The position numbers and the translations under genes were made by a program. The notes beneath the pieces were generated by a model. It saw only the letters and a program-made list of their open reading frames with translations, was not told where the DNA came from and searched no databases. A stretch of DNA of 64,000 nucleotides, taken from a bacterium. GTDB taxonomy: Bacteria; NPL-UPA2; JAUVJM01. The DNA is taken from the NCBI GenBank assembly GCA_030606215.1, contig JAUWGW010000006.1:9336-73335 (forward strand), in the 5' to 3' direction. Positions 26,675-36,407 of this stretch are shown here, one piece after another (positions within the stretch are counted from its first letter, which is position 1; each line of letters starts with the position of its first letter).

Positions 26675-28351
26675 TCATCCACCCCCTTTCAATGTTTTCG
26701 GTGAATTATACAATTGCAATTTTTCCCTGTCAACTCTTTTTTCCTCTTGAATAGCTTTAAGAAGAGAAAAACTCTCTTCATCATATGGATTCTGATTTAA
26801 AGCTTCCCTCAGATGATGGATAGCTTCTCTCTTTCTCCCCATAGAAGCTGAGACAACTGCAATATTGTAGTGAGCCCTGGCAAAGTTCGGGGATAACTTC
26901 AAAATCTCATTGTAAATAAAGAGAGATTCTCCCGGTCTATTTGAAATAGCGTAGAGATATCCGAGTTTATAGAGAGTACTAAGGTTAGATGGAAAATGTT
27001 TCAGGCTTCTTTCCAAAAAATAAATTGCCCCATCTACTTCCCCTTTATTCTGGCAATCCATCCCTTTTTTGTAATAAATCTGACTTTTTATCTCTCTCAA
27101 ACCAGATGGGATAGATATGAGAATAGTTATAGAGAGAAAGATTGGAATAAAATAAGAGAGAACCTGACTCACTTTTCTATTCCCGGGGAGAGAGCTTGAT
27201 GCCAGACCAAGACTCAAATAAAAAAAAGGCGGGACGGAATATGTTCTTAAGTTTGTGGAAAAGAGGTTATCTGCGAGGACAGCTAAAACCCCCGCTCCGA
27301 GACCGGTTAAGATATGCCAGTTTTCACCTTCCCGTAACTTCTTATTAAGAAGGAAGAAGAAGAAGACAATAAAGAGGATGAAAAAAAATAAGGAAGGGAT
27401 ACCGGTCTCAGCCGCCATTTCAAGATATTCATTGTGAGCGTGGTCAGTTATTGCAACTGTCTCTTCTCTTCCAAAATATTCTCTTGGTCGGAACTTTTGA
27501 AAAGAAGTCTCAAATTTACCAGGACCAAATCCTAAGAGAGGTTTTTCTTTAATCATTCTTATTGTACCGGTATAATACTGGCAGCGAATATTTTCTTGAA
27601 GCTCTGAAATTGAAGATGGTATGAAAAGTGTTGCAATGAGGAAAATAAATGAGAAAATAAAAAAAAGAGCTTTTCTACCCATCTTTATTTTATCTCTCAG
27701 GAAATAGTATAGAACAAATAGAACTGAGGCAGAAAAACCGAAGAAAGCCGCCTGGGACTTACTGATATAGAGGCTGAAGAGGAAAAGAAACAGCGCGGGG
27801 ATAAGAAATGGCATGTCTTTTCTCTTTTCAAGGATAAGGGAAATTAAAATGGGTATTGGCAGAATTATGTAACCTGCGAAAAAATTTCTATTTCCGAAAG
27901 ATGCAATTATTCTGCCTTCCCTGAAATACTGTGAAATTACCCAGGTGGAAGCAATGCTGGCGGAAATGAGCCAGGCGTAAATTACCCATCGTTCCCTCAA
28001 AACCTCTTTCAGATTAAATCCTATGAGAAAAATGGCAAGAAAGGTGATAGAAATATTTAACTGTTTGAAAGAAACAAGCGGGGAAGATGAAAAAGCTAAG
28101 GAGATGAGAAATAAAATATAATAAAGGAAAAGGGGAAAGAAAAGTAAAGAATTAAAAAATAGATTCCTTCTCTTTATGAGAAAATAAAATAAAAAAAGAA
28201 GTACAAAACATTGACATAAAGGAAATTTTATTAATGTGTAATCATAAGCCGCCCGCAGTCTAAAAAGAGTCCCCACTAAAAAAAATAGGGAGAGGATAAA
28301 GAAAGGAGGGAAAATTTTCTTCCCTCCCTTAGAAGAGAAACGAACTGCCAT
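26675..28351 (-). CDS. O-antigen ligase/polymerase-like membrane protein with C-terminal TPRs
   Basis: A 558-residue polytopic membrane protein: about ten or more hydrophobic segments up to residue 410, then tetratricopeptide repeats (GLREIKSQIYYKKGMD onward; YKLGYLYAISNRPGES, AHYNIAVVSASMGRKR). The Wzy_C signature is the periplasmic loop MIKEKPLLGFGPGKF followed by DHAHNEYLEMAAETG, which is typical of O-antigen ligases and polymerases acting on undecaprenyl-linked glycans. The gene starts nine bases after the pseudopilin stop. No strong ribosome site is seen. A short hairpin-prone AAGGGAGGGAAG/TTTTCCCTCC stretch lies just inside the gene (about 28304-28332). Confidence 0.85.
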   Translation of the reverse strand: MAVRFSSKGGKKIFPPFFILSLFFLVGTLFRLRAAYDYTLIKFPLCQCFVLLFLFYFLIKRRNLFFNSLLFFPLFLYYILFLISLAFSSSPLVSFKQLNISITFLAIFLIGFNLKEVLRERWVIYAWLISASIASTWVISQYFREGRIIASFGNRNFFAGYIILPIPILISLILEKRKDMPFLIPALFLFLFSLYISKSQAAFFGFSASVLFVLYYFLRDKIKMGRKALFFIFSFIFLIATLFIPSSISELQENIRCQYYTGTIRMIKEKPLLGFGPGKFETSFQKFRPREYFGREETVAITDHAHNEYLEMAAETGIPSLFFFILFIVFFFFLLNKKLREGENWHILTGLGAGVLAVLADNLFSTNLRTYSVPPFFYLSLGLASSSLPGNRKVSQVLSYFIPIFLSITILISIPSGLREIKSQIYYKKGMDCQNKGEVDGAIYFLERSLKHFPSNLSTLYKLGYLYAISNRPGESLFIYNEILKLSPNFARAHYNIAVVSASMGRKREAIHHLREALNQNPYDEESFSLLKAIQEEKRVDREKLQLYNSPKTLKGGG

Positions 28352-28360
28352 GTTAAGCCA

Positions 28361-28951
28361 CTACGGATTTACAAGAGCACCCTTTGTTGTCGTGCTACCA
28401 TAACCATCATTAGGAATCTCGGAACTTATATCTGCCTTCTTCACCCAATCTGAATGCCCATCCATGTAGAGTGCATTTATTCCGTCGGTGGAATGGTTGG
28501 TACCAGTAGTTAACTCATCTGCCCAAACCGATGCCGCGCTGCCAGACTGGTCAACTGCCATGGCAGTATCATTCTCTGTGCTGGCATCGATGGCACTCAG
28601 GTTGTAAGCCAGTGCATAGGAAATGTTCCCTGCTGCAAGACTTAAATTATCCGTATCCTTGGTGTCAGTACTGCTCGGGCAAAAGAGAACACCACCTGAA
28701 CAATATGTTCCATCAGTTACCAGGACCTGGAAGTCATTCACTGTGTTTTGGGTAGAACCAGCAGGGTACTCCTCATCATAGTCCATCGAATACATTGCCA
28801 ATCCCAAGGCAATCTGCTTCTGGTTGCTCATACAGACGGCTCTTCTTGCCTGCTCTCTTGCTCTGCTCAATGCCGGCAGGAGCATTGCCGCCAAAATCGC
28901 AATAATTGCGATAACAACTAACAACTCTATCAACGTAAAACCTCTTTTCAT
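28361..28951 (-). CDS. Type II secretion-like pseudopilin
   Basis: A 196-residue prepilin-like protein from the ATG at 28951 (a GTG at 28963 is also in frame but overlaps the GGGGG ribosome site). The leader is [28 protein letters not shown] with Glu at +5, then [19 protein letters not shown]. The C-terminal half contains [13 protein letters not shown], a variant of the DG-type ending of this pseudopilin family. It is the first gene of the operon that runs on to rplM-rpsI, driven by the promoter at 28989-29018. Confidence 0.92.
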   Translation of the reverse strand: MKRGFTLIELLVVIAIIAILAAMLLPALSRAREQARRAVCMSNQKQIALGLAMYSMDYDEEYPAGSTQNTVNDFQVLVTDGTYCSGGVLFCPSSTDTKDTDNLSLAAGNISYALAYNLSAIDASTENDTAMAVDQSGSAASVWADELTTGTNHSTDGINALYMDGHSDWVKKADISSEIPNDGYGSTTTKGALVNP

Positions 28952-28988
28952 TTTTGTTGTCACCCCCTTTCAACTTTGGTCTATTCAA

Positions 28989-29018
28989 TTTATAACATAC
29001 CTCACTTTATCTTGTCAA
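28989..29018 (-). promoter_or_regulatory. Promoter of the pseudopilin-rplM-rpsI operon
   Basis: Minus strand TTGACA (29018-29013), 18-base spacer, TATAAA (28994-28989). Its -35 overlaps the -35 of the divergent leuC promoter. Confidence 0.7.
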
Positions 29019-29040
29019 GCCCAAAATTAAATGATATAAT
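29012..29040 (+). promoter_or_regulatory. Promoter of the leuC-leuD-icd operon
   Basis: TTGTCA (29012-29017), exactly 17 bases, then a perfect TATAAT (29035-29040). It is back to back with the promoter at 28989-29018, sharing the -35 bases, so the two transcripts probably compete for polymerase. Confidence 0.7.
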
Positions 29041-29078
29041 TGCATAGATTTTTGATGAGGCAATTTTGGGGGAGAACA

Positions 29079-30338
29079 GTGGGCAGGACTGTTGTTGAGA
29101 AGATACTGAGTGAGCACAGCGGGAGAGAGGTTTGCGCTGGAGAATTTACTGTAGCAGCTGTTGATTTAATCCTTGCCCAGGATGGAACAGCGCCGCTTGC
29201 AATTGACGTTTTCAATCAGCTTGGGGTGGGGAAACTGGCAATTCCCGGGAAGTCAGCATTTTTCATAGACCATGCTTCCCCTCCACCGCGTAGAGAACTT
29301 GCAAATGACCATGCGAAAATACGAAAGTTTGTCTCTGAGCATAGTGCAGTTATTTTTGATATAGGGGACGGAGTTTGTCATCAGGTGATGACGGAAAAGT
29401 GTACCTCACCAGGCGATATTCTTATTGGTGCTGATTCACATACAGTAACAGGTGGAGCTGTTGGGGCATTTGCTGTTGGAATGGGTTCAACTGATGTTGC
29501 TGTAGGGCTCGCATATGGCAAGAACTGGTTTCGTGTGCCCGAAACTTTTAAGATTCTTCTAAAGGGAATGTTCAGCAAAGCTGTTTTCCCGAAAGATTTA
29601 ATTCTTCACCTGATTGGTCTCATCAAAGCGGATGGTGCAAACTATAAATGTCTTGAGTTTACAGGAGAATCTCTCAGGCATATGAGTATTCCGGATAGGA
29701 TGACAGTTGCAAATATGTCGGTGGAAGCAGGTGCAAAATGTGGAATATTTCCGTCAGATGAGAGGACAAAAATGTTCCTGACTGAACTCGGCAGGGAAGA
29801 TAAATTCAGAAGAATTGAAGCTGATAAGGATGCTGAGTATGAAGAAACAATTGAAATTGACCTTTCAACTTTAAGACCTATGGTCTCGCTCCCTCACAGA
29901 GTGGATAGAGTTCTGCCTGTAGACGCTCCTGAATTAAAGGAAATAGAAATCAACCAGATTTTTATTGGTAGTTGCACAAACGGGAGAATTGAAGATTTGA
30001 GAATCGCATCCTCCATCATAAAAGGGAAGAGGAAACATGAGAATGTTCGTCTCATTGTAATTCCGGCCTCCCGCCTCACTTTCAAGCAGGCGATGGATGA
30101 AGGGATTCTTGAAATATTCAATGAATTTGGGGCATCTATAAATAATCCTGGTTGTGGTCCGTGCTGTGGAGTTCATCAGGGCATTCCTTCTGATGGAGAA
30201 AATGTCCTTTCTACCTCAAACAGGAATTTCAAGGGCAGAATGGGTAATCCTGAGGCTTTTGTCTATCTGTCCTCACCGGCTACAGCCGCCGCTTCGGCAA
30301 TAACAGGTAGAATTACTGACCCAAGGGAGGGGATGTGA
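29079..30338 (+). CDS. leuC: LeuC/homoaconitase-type dehydratase, large subunit
   Basis: A 419-residue aconitase-superfamily large subunit. I start it at the GTG at 29079 (VGRTVVEKILSEHSG, with GGGGGA upstream), the standard start of the archaeal-type LeuC group; earlier in-frame codons overlap the -10. The 4Fe-4S cysteines are in IGSCTNGRIEDLR (near residue 290) and NPGCGPCCGVHQG (near 350). ADSHTVTGGAVGAFAVGMGSTD is also typical. Annotation as 3-isopropylmalate dehydratase is conventional, but direct linkage to leuD and icd without leuA or leuB suggests it may act on citrate, i.e. as an aconitase. Confidence 0.88.
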   Translation: MGRTVVEKILSEHSGREVCAGEFTVAAVDLILAQDGTAPLAIDVFNQLGVGKLAIPGKSAFFIDHASPPPRRELANDHAKIRKFVSEHSAVIFDIGDGVCHQVMTEKCTSPGDILIGADSHTVTGGAVGAFAVGMGSTDVAVGLAYGKNWFRVPETFKILLKGMFSKAVFPKDLILHLIGLIKADGANYKCLEFTGESLRHMSIPDRMTVANMSVEAGAKCGIFPSDERTKMFLTELGREDKFRRIEADKDAEYEETIEIDLSTLRPMVSLPHRVDRVLPVDAPELKEIEINQIFIGSCTNGRIEDLRIASSIIKGKRKHENVRLIVIPASRLTFKQAMDEGILEIFNEFGASINNPGCGPCCGVHQGIPSDGENVLSTSNRNFKGRMGNPEAFVYLSSPATAAASAITGRITDPREGM

Positions 30339-30832
30339 AACCTACAGGGAGAGTATGGAAATTTGGGGATAGCATCAGCACTGACCTCATCTGCCCTGGA
30401 AGGTATTACCACCTTCGTTCAAATTTGAATGAGCTTGCAAAACATGTTCTTGAAGACGCTCGCAGTGAATTTGCTGGTTGTGTCAAGAAAGGGGATTTTA
30501 TTGTTGCGGGAGCAAATTTTGGTCTTGGTTCAAGCAGAGAGCATGCCGCAATAATAATTAAGATGGCAGGAATCTCAGTGGTTTTGGCAAAATCCTGCGC
30601 GCGGATCTTTTATCGCAATGCGTATAATATTGGGCTTCCCGTAATTTTGTGCGATACTGTTAAAATAAATGACAGGGATGAACTTCGTATAGAGATGGAG
30701 AGCGGAGAGATAAAAAACTGTACCACGGGCGAGACTCTGCATTTCTCTCCAATCCCGCAGATAATGGCAGATATTTTAAAAGAAGGCGGGTTGGTTTCAT
30801 ATTTAAAGAAATATGGGGATATCAAGATATGA
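30335..30832 (+). CDS. leuD: LeuD/homoaconitase-type dehydratase, small subunit
   Basis: The 165-residue swivel-domain partner: [32 protein letters not shown] (the substrate-binding GSSREH motif; the usual Cys before GSS is Leu) and [17 protein letters not shown]. The specificity loop after PGRY reads YHLRS. In characterised archaeal enzymes an Arg in this loop (YLRT) marks the homoaconitase subunit, whereas isopropylmalate enzymes carry YLVY. This favours a tricarboxylic substrate. It overlaps leuC by four bases and icd by four bases. Confidence 0.87.
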   Translation: MKPTGRVWKFGDSISTDLICPGRYYHLRSNLNELAKHVLEDARSEFAGCVKKGDFIVAGANFGLGSSREHAAIIIKMAGISVVLAKSCARIFYRNAYNIGLPVILCDTVKINDRDELRIEMESGEIKNCTTGETLHFSPIPQIMADILKEGGLVSYLKKYGDIKI

Positions 30833-32019
30833 AATTTGACCGTGTAAAGCCGCCATCAAATGGTGAGAAAATATCCTTCCACGGCGGTAAACTTCAGGTG
30901 CCGCAGAACCCTGTAATTCCTTATATTGAAGGAGATGGTGTGGGGCCGGACATTATGAAGGCTGCAAGGCGGGTTTTTGATTCTGCAGTCGCTAAAGCAT
31001 ATGGCGGCAGGAGAAAAATTATATGGTTTGAAATTTTCGCAGGTGAAAAAGCGAACAACTCCTGTGGAGAATATCTCCCAAAGGATACTCTTGAAGCTAT
31101 AGAGAATTATGTTGTTGCAATAAAAGGCCCTCTGACAACACCTGTTGGAGGCGGATATAGAAGTCTGAATGTTACAATCAGGCAGGAACTTGACCTCTAT
31201 GCCTGTGTGCGTCCTGTGAGATATTTTAAGGGTGTTCCTTCACCTCTTAAACATCCGGAGAAATTAAATGTTGTCATATTTCGTGAGAATACTGAAGATG
31301 TCTATGTTGGAAACGAGTGGGAAGCAGGAACAGGGGAAGCAAAGACGATAATAGAGTATCTGAACACTAAATTCGGAACGAAGATAAGAGAGGCTTCGGG
31401 AATTGGAATTAAGCCGATGAGTGAGTTTGCAACAAAAAGGCTTATGAGGAAAGCTATAAAGTATGCAATTGAGGAGGGCAGGAATTCTATCACTATAATG
31501 CATAAAGGGAATATAATGAAATATACTGAAGGCGCTTTCAGAGAATGGGCGTATGAGGTGGCAAGAGAAGAGTTCCCTGGCCTTAAAATCATAATTAAAG
31601 ATAGAATTGCAGATAGTATGTTCCAGCAAATTCTGACAAGACCTGATGAATATGATATTATTGTTGCGCCCAATCTGAATGGAGATTATATCTCTGATGC
31701 GTGTGCGGCACAGGTAGGAGGTCTTGGCATTGCGCCGGGTGCAAATATGGGGGATTTCGTAGCTCTCTTTGAAGCAACACATGGAACTGCACCAAAATAT
31801 GCTAACCAGGATAAAGTTAACCCGGGCTCTCTTATTCTGTCAGGGGTGATGATGTTTGATTATATAGGGTTGAAAGAAGCATCAAAGATAATTATAGATG
31901 CTTTTCAAGAAACAATTCTGCAGAAAAAGGTCACCTACGATTTAGCGCGCCAGATGGAGGGGGCTGTAGAGCTTAAAACTTCTGAGTTCGCCTCCGCAAT
32001 TATAGAAAATATGAGTTAG
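30829..32019 (+). CDS. icd: Isocitrate dehydrogenase
   Basis: A 396-residue enzyme of the E. coli-like NADP type: [17 protein letters not shown], then [17 protein letters not shown] and [13 protein letters not shown], which contains the isocitrate-binding Ser and Arg residues, [14 protein letters not shown] and the Mg-binding Asp region [12 protein letters not shown] ... NLNGDYISD. It oxidises isocitrate to 2-oxoglutarate, the precursor of glutamate and thus of arginine. Coupled to leuD by a four-base overlap. Confidence 0.95.
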   Translation: MKFDRVKPPSNGEKISFHGGKLQVPQNPVIPYIEGDGVGPDIMKAARRVFDSAVAKAYGGRRKIIWFEIFAGEKANNSCGEYLPKDTLEAIENYVVAIKGPLTTPVGGGYRSLNVTIRQELDLYACVRPVRYFKGVPSPLKHPEKLNVVIFRENTEDVYVGNEWEAGTGEAKTIIEYLNTKFGTKIREASGIGIKPMSEFATKRLMRKAIKYAIEEGRNSITIMHKGNIMKYTEGAFREWAYEVAREEFPGLKIIIKDRIADSMFQQILTRPDEYDIIVAPNLNGDYISDACAAQVGGLGIAPGANMGDFVALFEATHGTAPKYANQDKVNPGSLILSGVMMFDYIGLKEASKIIIDAFQETILQKKVTYDLARQMEGAVELKTSEFASAIIENMS

Positions 32020-32032
32020 AGGAGTAACTATC

Positions 32033-33592
32033 ATGCGAAAGATGAAAATTGCCTGCCTTGTTATTGCCATTTTATTAGTAGTAGCTGGTGTGGCACTGAT
32101 GCACATTGAGTTTTCCCATCCAGAGCTCAGAAACGCAGTTGCTTCAAGATTGAGCGCTTCTCTCGGGATACCTGTGAGAATGGAGAAACTTTCTCTCAGA
32201 CTCTCGCAGGGAATAAAAGTCAAAAATCTCTCATTGGGCGCTGAGGACGCAGAAATTCTCTCTGCAAAAGGGATAATTCTCCAGTGTAATTTCCTTCAAA
32301 TGCTTCGCAGACAATTCAATGTGCGAAGTGTAGTTGTTGAAAAGCCAGTTCTCACATTGCGAAAAGAGCAGATTGGATTCCTGCTCCTTCCACTGATTGC
32401 CACCAGTCAGCATTCTTCTTCCAGTAACTCGGAATTCCAGTTTCAGCTTGCGGAAGCTCGGGTGCGTAGTGGCAAAGTAAATGTTGAGCGTGAAGAAAGT
32501 GGTTCTCTCGCGGTTGATGAAATTGACCTTGAGGTGTCTTCGGAGGGAAAAGGAAAGCCTGTTAAGATTAAAGGAGCGGGGACAATGCAGGCATTTGACT
32601 TCTCCATGCTTGGTTCATATCAAGCAGGTGAGAAGAGCCCGGTCGATTTTAGAATAACTACTGATGTAGACTGGAGCAGAATAAATGAGACACTTAGCAA
32701 ACTAAATCTGAGAGCGCCAGCCAATCTCAAAGGGAGAGGAAAAAGCACAGTTGATATTATCCTCACAGGCAGCCCCGGTGAATTGAATGTAGATGTAACC
32801 AGCGACCTCACAGAAAATGAGCTCTCCTATGGTAACCTGCATAAGCCAGGCGGATTTGTGACAAAATTTAAGATGAGCTCTGTATATTCTTCTGGGAGCC
32901 TAAGAGTGGATGATATTGTTGTGATTATTGGTGAAGGTAGGTTGACCGGCTCGGGGGAGATTTTGCAGGGCGGGAAATATAAATTCTCCATAAAAGGCGA
33001 AAACATAGATATGGAGAAACTTTTGAGTATAAAGGAGAAAGATGAGGTAAAACTTAATATGAGTGGAAAAGCAAAGATGCAAGCGCAAATTGCTAATAGT
33101 GGCGGGGGCACGCAGGGGCTAAATGGAGGAGGTAGTCTACAAATTCAAAATGGTCTGGTTAAATCGTTTTCATGGCTTGAAGACCTTTTTTCAACAATTA
33201 ATCTGCCTGAGCTTATGCCGTTTAAATATACAAAAATTATCGGAAGTTTTAATATTATAGATGGGAAAGTGGATATTACAGAAACTATAGTCCATGGGGA
33301 AGATGCTGTTCTTGCTACTGAAGAAGGGGAAATTGACCTTGTCAAAAAAACGAAGAATATCTCAGCTGACTTAGCACTTGCCCCGCATCTTGTGAAAAGG
33401 CAGCGTTTCAAATTCAAGGAGTTTGACAAATTTTTCTATGTGGATGAGAATGGTTTCGCACATTTAGCCGTTGTCTGGAGAGGACCGCTCTCAAAAGGAA
33501 CTCCTGATTTAACAGCTTCCTTCCTCAAAACAGGAATAAAAAAATATGGCAGCGAGTTACTGGAGAAGTTATTTGGGGAAGATGAGGATTAG
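32033..33592 (+). CDS. AsmA-like envelope protein
   Basis: A 519-residue protein with one N-terminal membrane anchor (KIACLVIAILLVVAGVALM), then AsmA-type sequence: SRLSASLGIPVRMEKLSLRL followed by repeated beta-rich segments and the C-terminal block VKSFSWLEDLFSTINLPEL ... KYTKIIGSFNIIDGKVDITE, where many AsmA proteins end their lipid-transport groove. Such proteins sit in the periplasm between inner and outer membranes. The ATG follows AGGAG. It is 13 bases after icd, so probably in the same transcript, though functionally unrelated. Confidence 0.82.
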   Translation: MRKMKIACLVIAILLVVAGVALMHIEFSHPELRNAVASRLSASLGIPVRMEKLSLRLSQGIKVKNLSLGAEDAEILSAKGIILQCNFLQMLRRQFNVRSVVVEKPVLTLRKEQIGFLLLPLIATSQHSSSSNSEFQFQLAEARVRSGKVNVEREESGSLAVDEIDLEVSSEGKGKPVKIKGAGTMQAFDFSMLGSYQAGEKSPVDFRITTDVDWSRINETLSKLNLRAPANLKGRGKSTVDIILTGSPGELNVDVTSDLTENELSYGNLHKPGGFVTKFKMSSVYSSGSLRVDDIVVIIGEGRLTGSGEILQGGKYKFSIKGENIDMEKLLSIKEKDEVKLNMSGKAKMQAQIANSGGGTQGLNGGGSLQIQNGLVKSFSWLEDLFSTINLPELMPFKYTKIIGSFNIIDGKVDITETIVHGEDAVLATEEGEIDLVKKTKNISADLALAPHLVKRQRFKFKEFDKFFYVDENGFAHLAVVWRGPLSKGTPDLTASFLKTGIKKYGSELLEKLFGEDED

Positions 33593-33594
33593 TG

Positions 33595-34029
33595 ATGAAC
33601 GTGAATATTGTATGGGGTGAAATTAATGTATCAACGGATAAACGGTTCAAGATAATAGATATAACTCAGGACGTGAGAAAGATTGTCGAGAATGGAAAGG
33701 TGAAAGAGGGAACTGTAACAATTTTCAATCCCCATGTTACATGTGCCGTCTGTATTAATGAACATGACACTGAACTCTGGGAAGATTTGTTAGAAGCGTA
33801 TCAGAAACTTGCTCCTCTAAAAGGAAACTACCGGCACAACGCCAAATACAGCGGCATCCAGGGTGAGCAAAACACACACGCCCATATACTCAATACCCTG
33901 ATTGGGGCAAGTGTGAATCTTCCTGTGAGAGATGGGAAACTGATTCTCGGAACCTGGCAATCAGTCCTGTTTGTAGAACTGGATGGCTGTAGAAGAAGAA
34001 AACTGACAGTGCAGGTTACCGGGAAATAG
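33595..34029 (+). CDS. YjbQ / UPF0047 family protein
   Basis: A protein of about 144 residues. NPHVTCAVCINEHD, YRHN and the C-terminal LILGTWQSVLFVELDGCRRRKL are the family signature (the usual form ends WQ-I-ELDGPR-R). Members are annotated as thiamine-phosphate synthase-like, but the natural role is uncertain. The ATG at 33595 follows the AsmA stop; a GTG one codon earlier overlaps that stop. Confidence 0.9.
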   Translation: MNVNIVWGEINVSTDKRFKIIDITQDVRKIVENGKVKEGTVTIFNPHVTCAVCINEHDTELWEDLLEAYQKLAPLKGNYRHNAKYSGIQGEQNTHAHILNTLIGASVNLPVRDGKLILGTWQSVLFVELDGCRRRKLTVQVTGK

Positions 34030-34049
34030 ATAGTAGTTTCCGAGAAATT

Positions 34050-34069
34050 TTCCGAGGCCCTCCTCGGAA
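34050..34069. terminator. Hairpin between convergent genes
   Basis: TTCCGAGG and CCTCGGAA form a perfect 8-bp stem with loop CCCT between the ends of the YjbQ gene and the oxidoreductase gamma gene. There is no T-tract, so termination is likely but not certain. Confidence 0.45.
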
Positions 34070-34082
34070 CAGCTTCCACATC

Positions 34083-34622
34083 CTATCGCTGTGCAAAATC
34101 CCCCCCACTGATGAGGGATTTTCTATTTACTTCAAGTAATCCATGCCACCTTTCGGGAAGCACATCTTGCAGAAGACGGCATGCTTTCTCGACTGATGTT
34201 AACTTTTTCAACGAGAGATACGCTCCAAGCATGACCATATTTGCAGAGCGGATGTTTCCGGCATCTTCAGCAAGTTTATTGGCAGGCAATTTTATCACCT
34301 TAATATCGCTGCGCTCCGGTTCTTTATCAATAAGGGAGGAATTGAGAATTAATAACCCTTCTTTCTTAAGCCTTGGGCAGAACTTATCAAGTGATGGTTT
34401 ATTCATAACAACAATGGTTGATGGGCTGGAACTGAGAGGAGATGCAATTTCTTCTTTTGAGATAATCACTGTGCAGTTAGCTGTTCCGCCTCTTACTTCA
34501 GCTCCGTATGATGGCATATAAGTGAGGCGATACCCTTCCTTCATTGCAATATAGGCAATGAATTTACCCATAAACATTACACCCTGCCCGCCAAATCCGG
34601 AAATAACTATTTCTTCATGCAT
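34083..34622 (-). CDS. 2-oxoacid:ferredoxin oxidoreductase, gamma subunit
   Basis: A 179-residue gamma subunit: [16 protein letters not shown] at the start, then [22 protein letters not shown], both diagnostic for the POR/KOR/VOR gamma domain. It works with the alpha and beta subunits encoded just upstream to decarboxylate a 2-oxoacid to acyl-CoA while reducing ferredoxin. It overlaps the beta gene by eight bases. Confidence 0.93.
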   Translation of the reverse strand: MHEEIVISGFGGQGVMFMGKFIAYIAMKEGYRLTYMPSYGAEVRGGTANCTVIISKEEIASPLSSSPSTIVVMNKPSLDKFCPRLKKEGLLILNSSLIDKEPERSDIKVIKLPANKLAEDAGNIRSANMVMLGAYLSLKKLTSVEKACRLLQDVLPERWHGLLEVNRKSLISGGDFAQR

Positions 34623-35358
34623 CTTTCAAATTTCCCTTTATAACGCCCAATGGGAAATTGGGTATCATTTTTTCCTCAATCCATTCCTTTGCTTCTTTTG
34701 GCGAAAGTCTCCAGTAACTTGGACATGGGGAGAGAATCTCAACAAGAGAGAATCCTTTATTCTCAAGTTGAACCTGGAAAGCCTTCTTTATAGCCAGTTT
34801 GGTTTTCCTGATATTTGCAGGATTACTGATAGCTGTCCTGCAGAGAAAAACTGTTCCAGGGAGGATAGCAAGTAATTCTGAAACTTTTAAAGGGTATCCT
34901 GCACTCGAATCTCGTCCGCCTGGAGTAGTAGCTGTTACCTGTCCGAGCATTGTAGTTGGTGCCATCTGTCCGCCTGTCATTCCATATACTGCATTGTTAA
35001 CAAAAATTACAGTTATCCTTTCCCCTCTATTTGCGGCATGGATTATTTCCGATGTCCCTATTGCGGCAAGGTCACCATCACCCTGGTAGGTAAAAACTAC
35101 CCTCTCCGGAAGAATACGCTTTATTCCTGTAGCAACGGCGGGTGTTCGTCCATGTGCGGCTTCTGTCATATCTATATTGAAGTAATCATATGCAATAACG
35201 GCGCATCCTACAGGCGCAACTCCAATAGTCTTCTCCCTGATACCGAGTTCATCAATCACCTCTCCGAGCAGGCGGTGAATCACACCATGCCCGCAGCCAG
35301 GACAATAATGTGTCCAGACATCTTTCATTGATTCGGGAAGCGAGAAAACTTTTTTCAT
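34615..35358 (-). CDS. 2-oxoacid:ferredoxin oxidoreductase, beta subunit (TPP-binding)
   Basis: From the ATG at 35358 the product is 247 residues; the longer frame to 35439 runs back into the alpha gene. [14 protein letters not shown] at the N-terminus and [14 protein letters not shown], with [17 protein letters not shown], form the thiamine pyrophosphate and magnesium site. Start and stop of the alpha gene overlap (ATGA). Confidence 0.93.
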   Translation of the reverse strand: MKKVFSLPESMKDVWTHYCPGCGHGVIHRLLGEVIDELGIREKTIGVAPVGCAVIAYDYFNIDMTEAAHGRTPAVATGIKRILPERVVFTYQGDGDLAAIGTSEIIHAANRGERITVIFVNNAVYGMTGGQMAPTTMLGQVTATTPGGRDSSAGYPLKVSELLAILPGTVFLCRTAISNPANIRKTKLAIKKAFQVQLENKGFSLVEILSPCPSYWRLSPKEAKEWIEEKMIPNFPLGVIKGNLKDA

Positions 35359-36407
35359 AGAAGTTCTCTTATCTTCCGACTGATTTCCTCTGCAGTAGGT
35401 ACTCCACCACCTGTTCTTCCATAGAAATGAACAGGACATTTTCCACTGACAGCTAATCTAACATCTTCCACCATCTGCCCTGCGCTCATCTCAATAACGA
35501 GAAAACAATTTATCCGTGAGGATACATCTGCTATAACCTTTTCAGGAAATGGCCAGAGAGTTATCGGTCTTATAATTCCTGCTCTTATCCCTTCACTCTT
35601 TACCTGGTTTAGAGCCGCTTTTGCAATACGGGCTGAGGTCCCATAAGCAACAAGGATTATCTCAGCATCATCAATCCCTTCCTCTTCGTAGAGAATTTCC
35701 TTTTCCTTCATAACTCTGAATTTATCCTGAAGGTGTCTATTGTGTTTTTCAAGTTCCCCTTCTTTCAGAATAAGTGAGCGGATGATTCTGGGGGAACGGC
35801 CTTTTGCACCTGTTAGAATCCAGTCTTTCTCAGGGCAAGCAAGCTTGCCAACCCTTTTTTTGATTTTAACAGGTTCCATCATCTGTCCGAGGATACCATC
35901 TCCAAGAATAAGCACAGGATTTCTATATCTGTCAGCTAAATCAAAGGCAGCTCCCATGAGTTCAGCAAGTTCCTGGACATTAGCAGGTCCAAAAACTATC
36001 AAATTGTAATCTCCGTGTCCTCCTCCTTTTGTTGCCTGGAAATAATCGGATTGCGCAGGAGCGATATTACCAAGTCCCGGGCCTCCGCGCATCATGTTCA
36101 CAATTACAGCAGGAAGTTCATTCCCTGCAAGGTAGGATATTCCCTCCTGTTTCAGACTTATGCCGGGACTTGAGGAGGAAGTCATGGCACGTGCGCCGGC
36201 AAGAGAAGCTCCAAACACCATACTAATAGCCGCCAGCTCACTTTCTGCTTGTATGAATACACCGCCCTCCTCAGGCATCCTTCTTGCCATATAGGCAGTC
36301 AACTCATTCTGAGGAGTTATTGGATACCCGGCGTAGAACCTGCATCCTGCCTGGATTGCAGCTTCCCCAACAACCTCATTCCCGCACATTAATACCTTTT
36401 CACTCAT
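35355..36407 (-). CDS. vorB: 2-oxoacid:ferredoxin oxidoreductase, alpha subunit (VorB type)
   Basis: A 350-residue alpha subunit. [41 protein letters not shown] and the [17 protein letters not shown] segment match the VorB group, usually named 3-methyl-2-oxobutanoate:ferredoxin oxidoreductase, though close relatives use 2-oxoglutarate or other 2-oxoacids. In most genomes a small ferredoxin-like delta subunit gene precedes it; here the preceding gene is a membrane glycosyltransferase, so the electron acceptor subunit must be encoded elsewhere or absent. Confidence 0.88.
   Translation of the reverse strand: MSEKVLMCGNEVVGEAAIQAGCRFYAGYPITPQNELTAYMARRMPEEGGVFIQAESELAAISMVFGASLAGARAMTSSSSPGISLKQEGISYLAGNELPAVIVNMMRGGPGLGNIAPAQSDYFQATKGGGHGDYNLIVFGPANVQELAELMGAAFDLADRYRNPVLILGDGILGQMMEPVKIKKRVGKLACPEKDWILTGAKGRSPRIIRSLILKEGELEKHNRHLQDKFRVMKEKEILYEEEGIDDAEIILVAYGTSARIAKAALNQVKSEGIRAGIIRPITLWPFPEKVIADVSSRINCFLVIEMSAGQMVEDVRLAVSGKCPVHFYGRTGGGVPTAEEISRKIRELL

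Noticed and set aside
31264-31782. Minus-strand ORF of 172 residues inside icd
   Set aside because: Cys/His/Ile-rich low-quality translation opposite a conserved enzyme gene.
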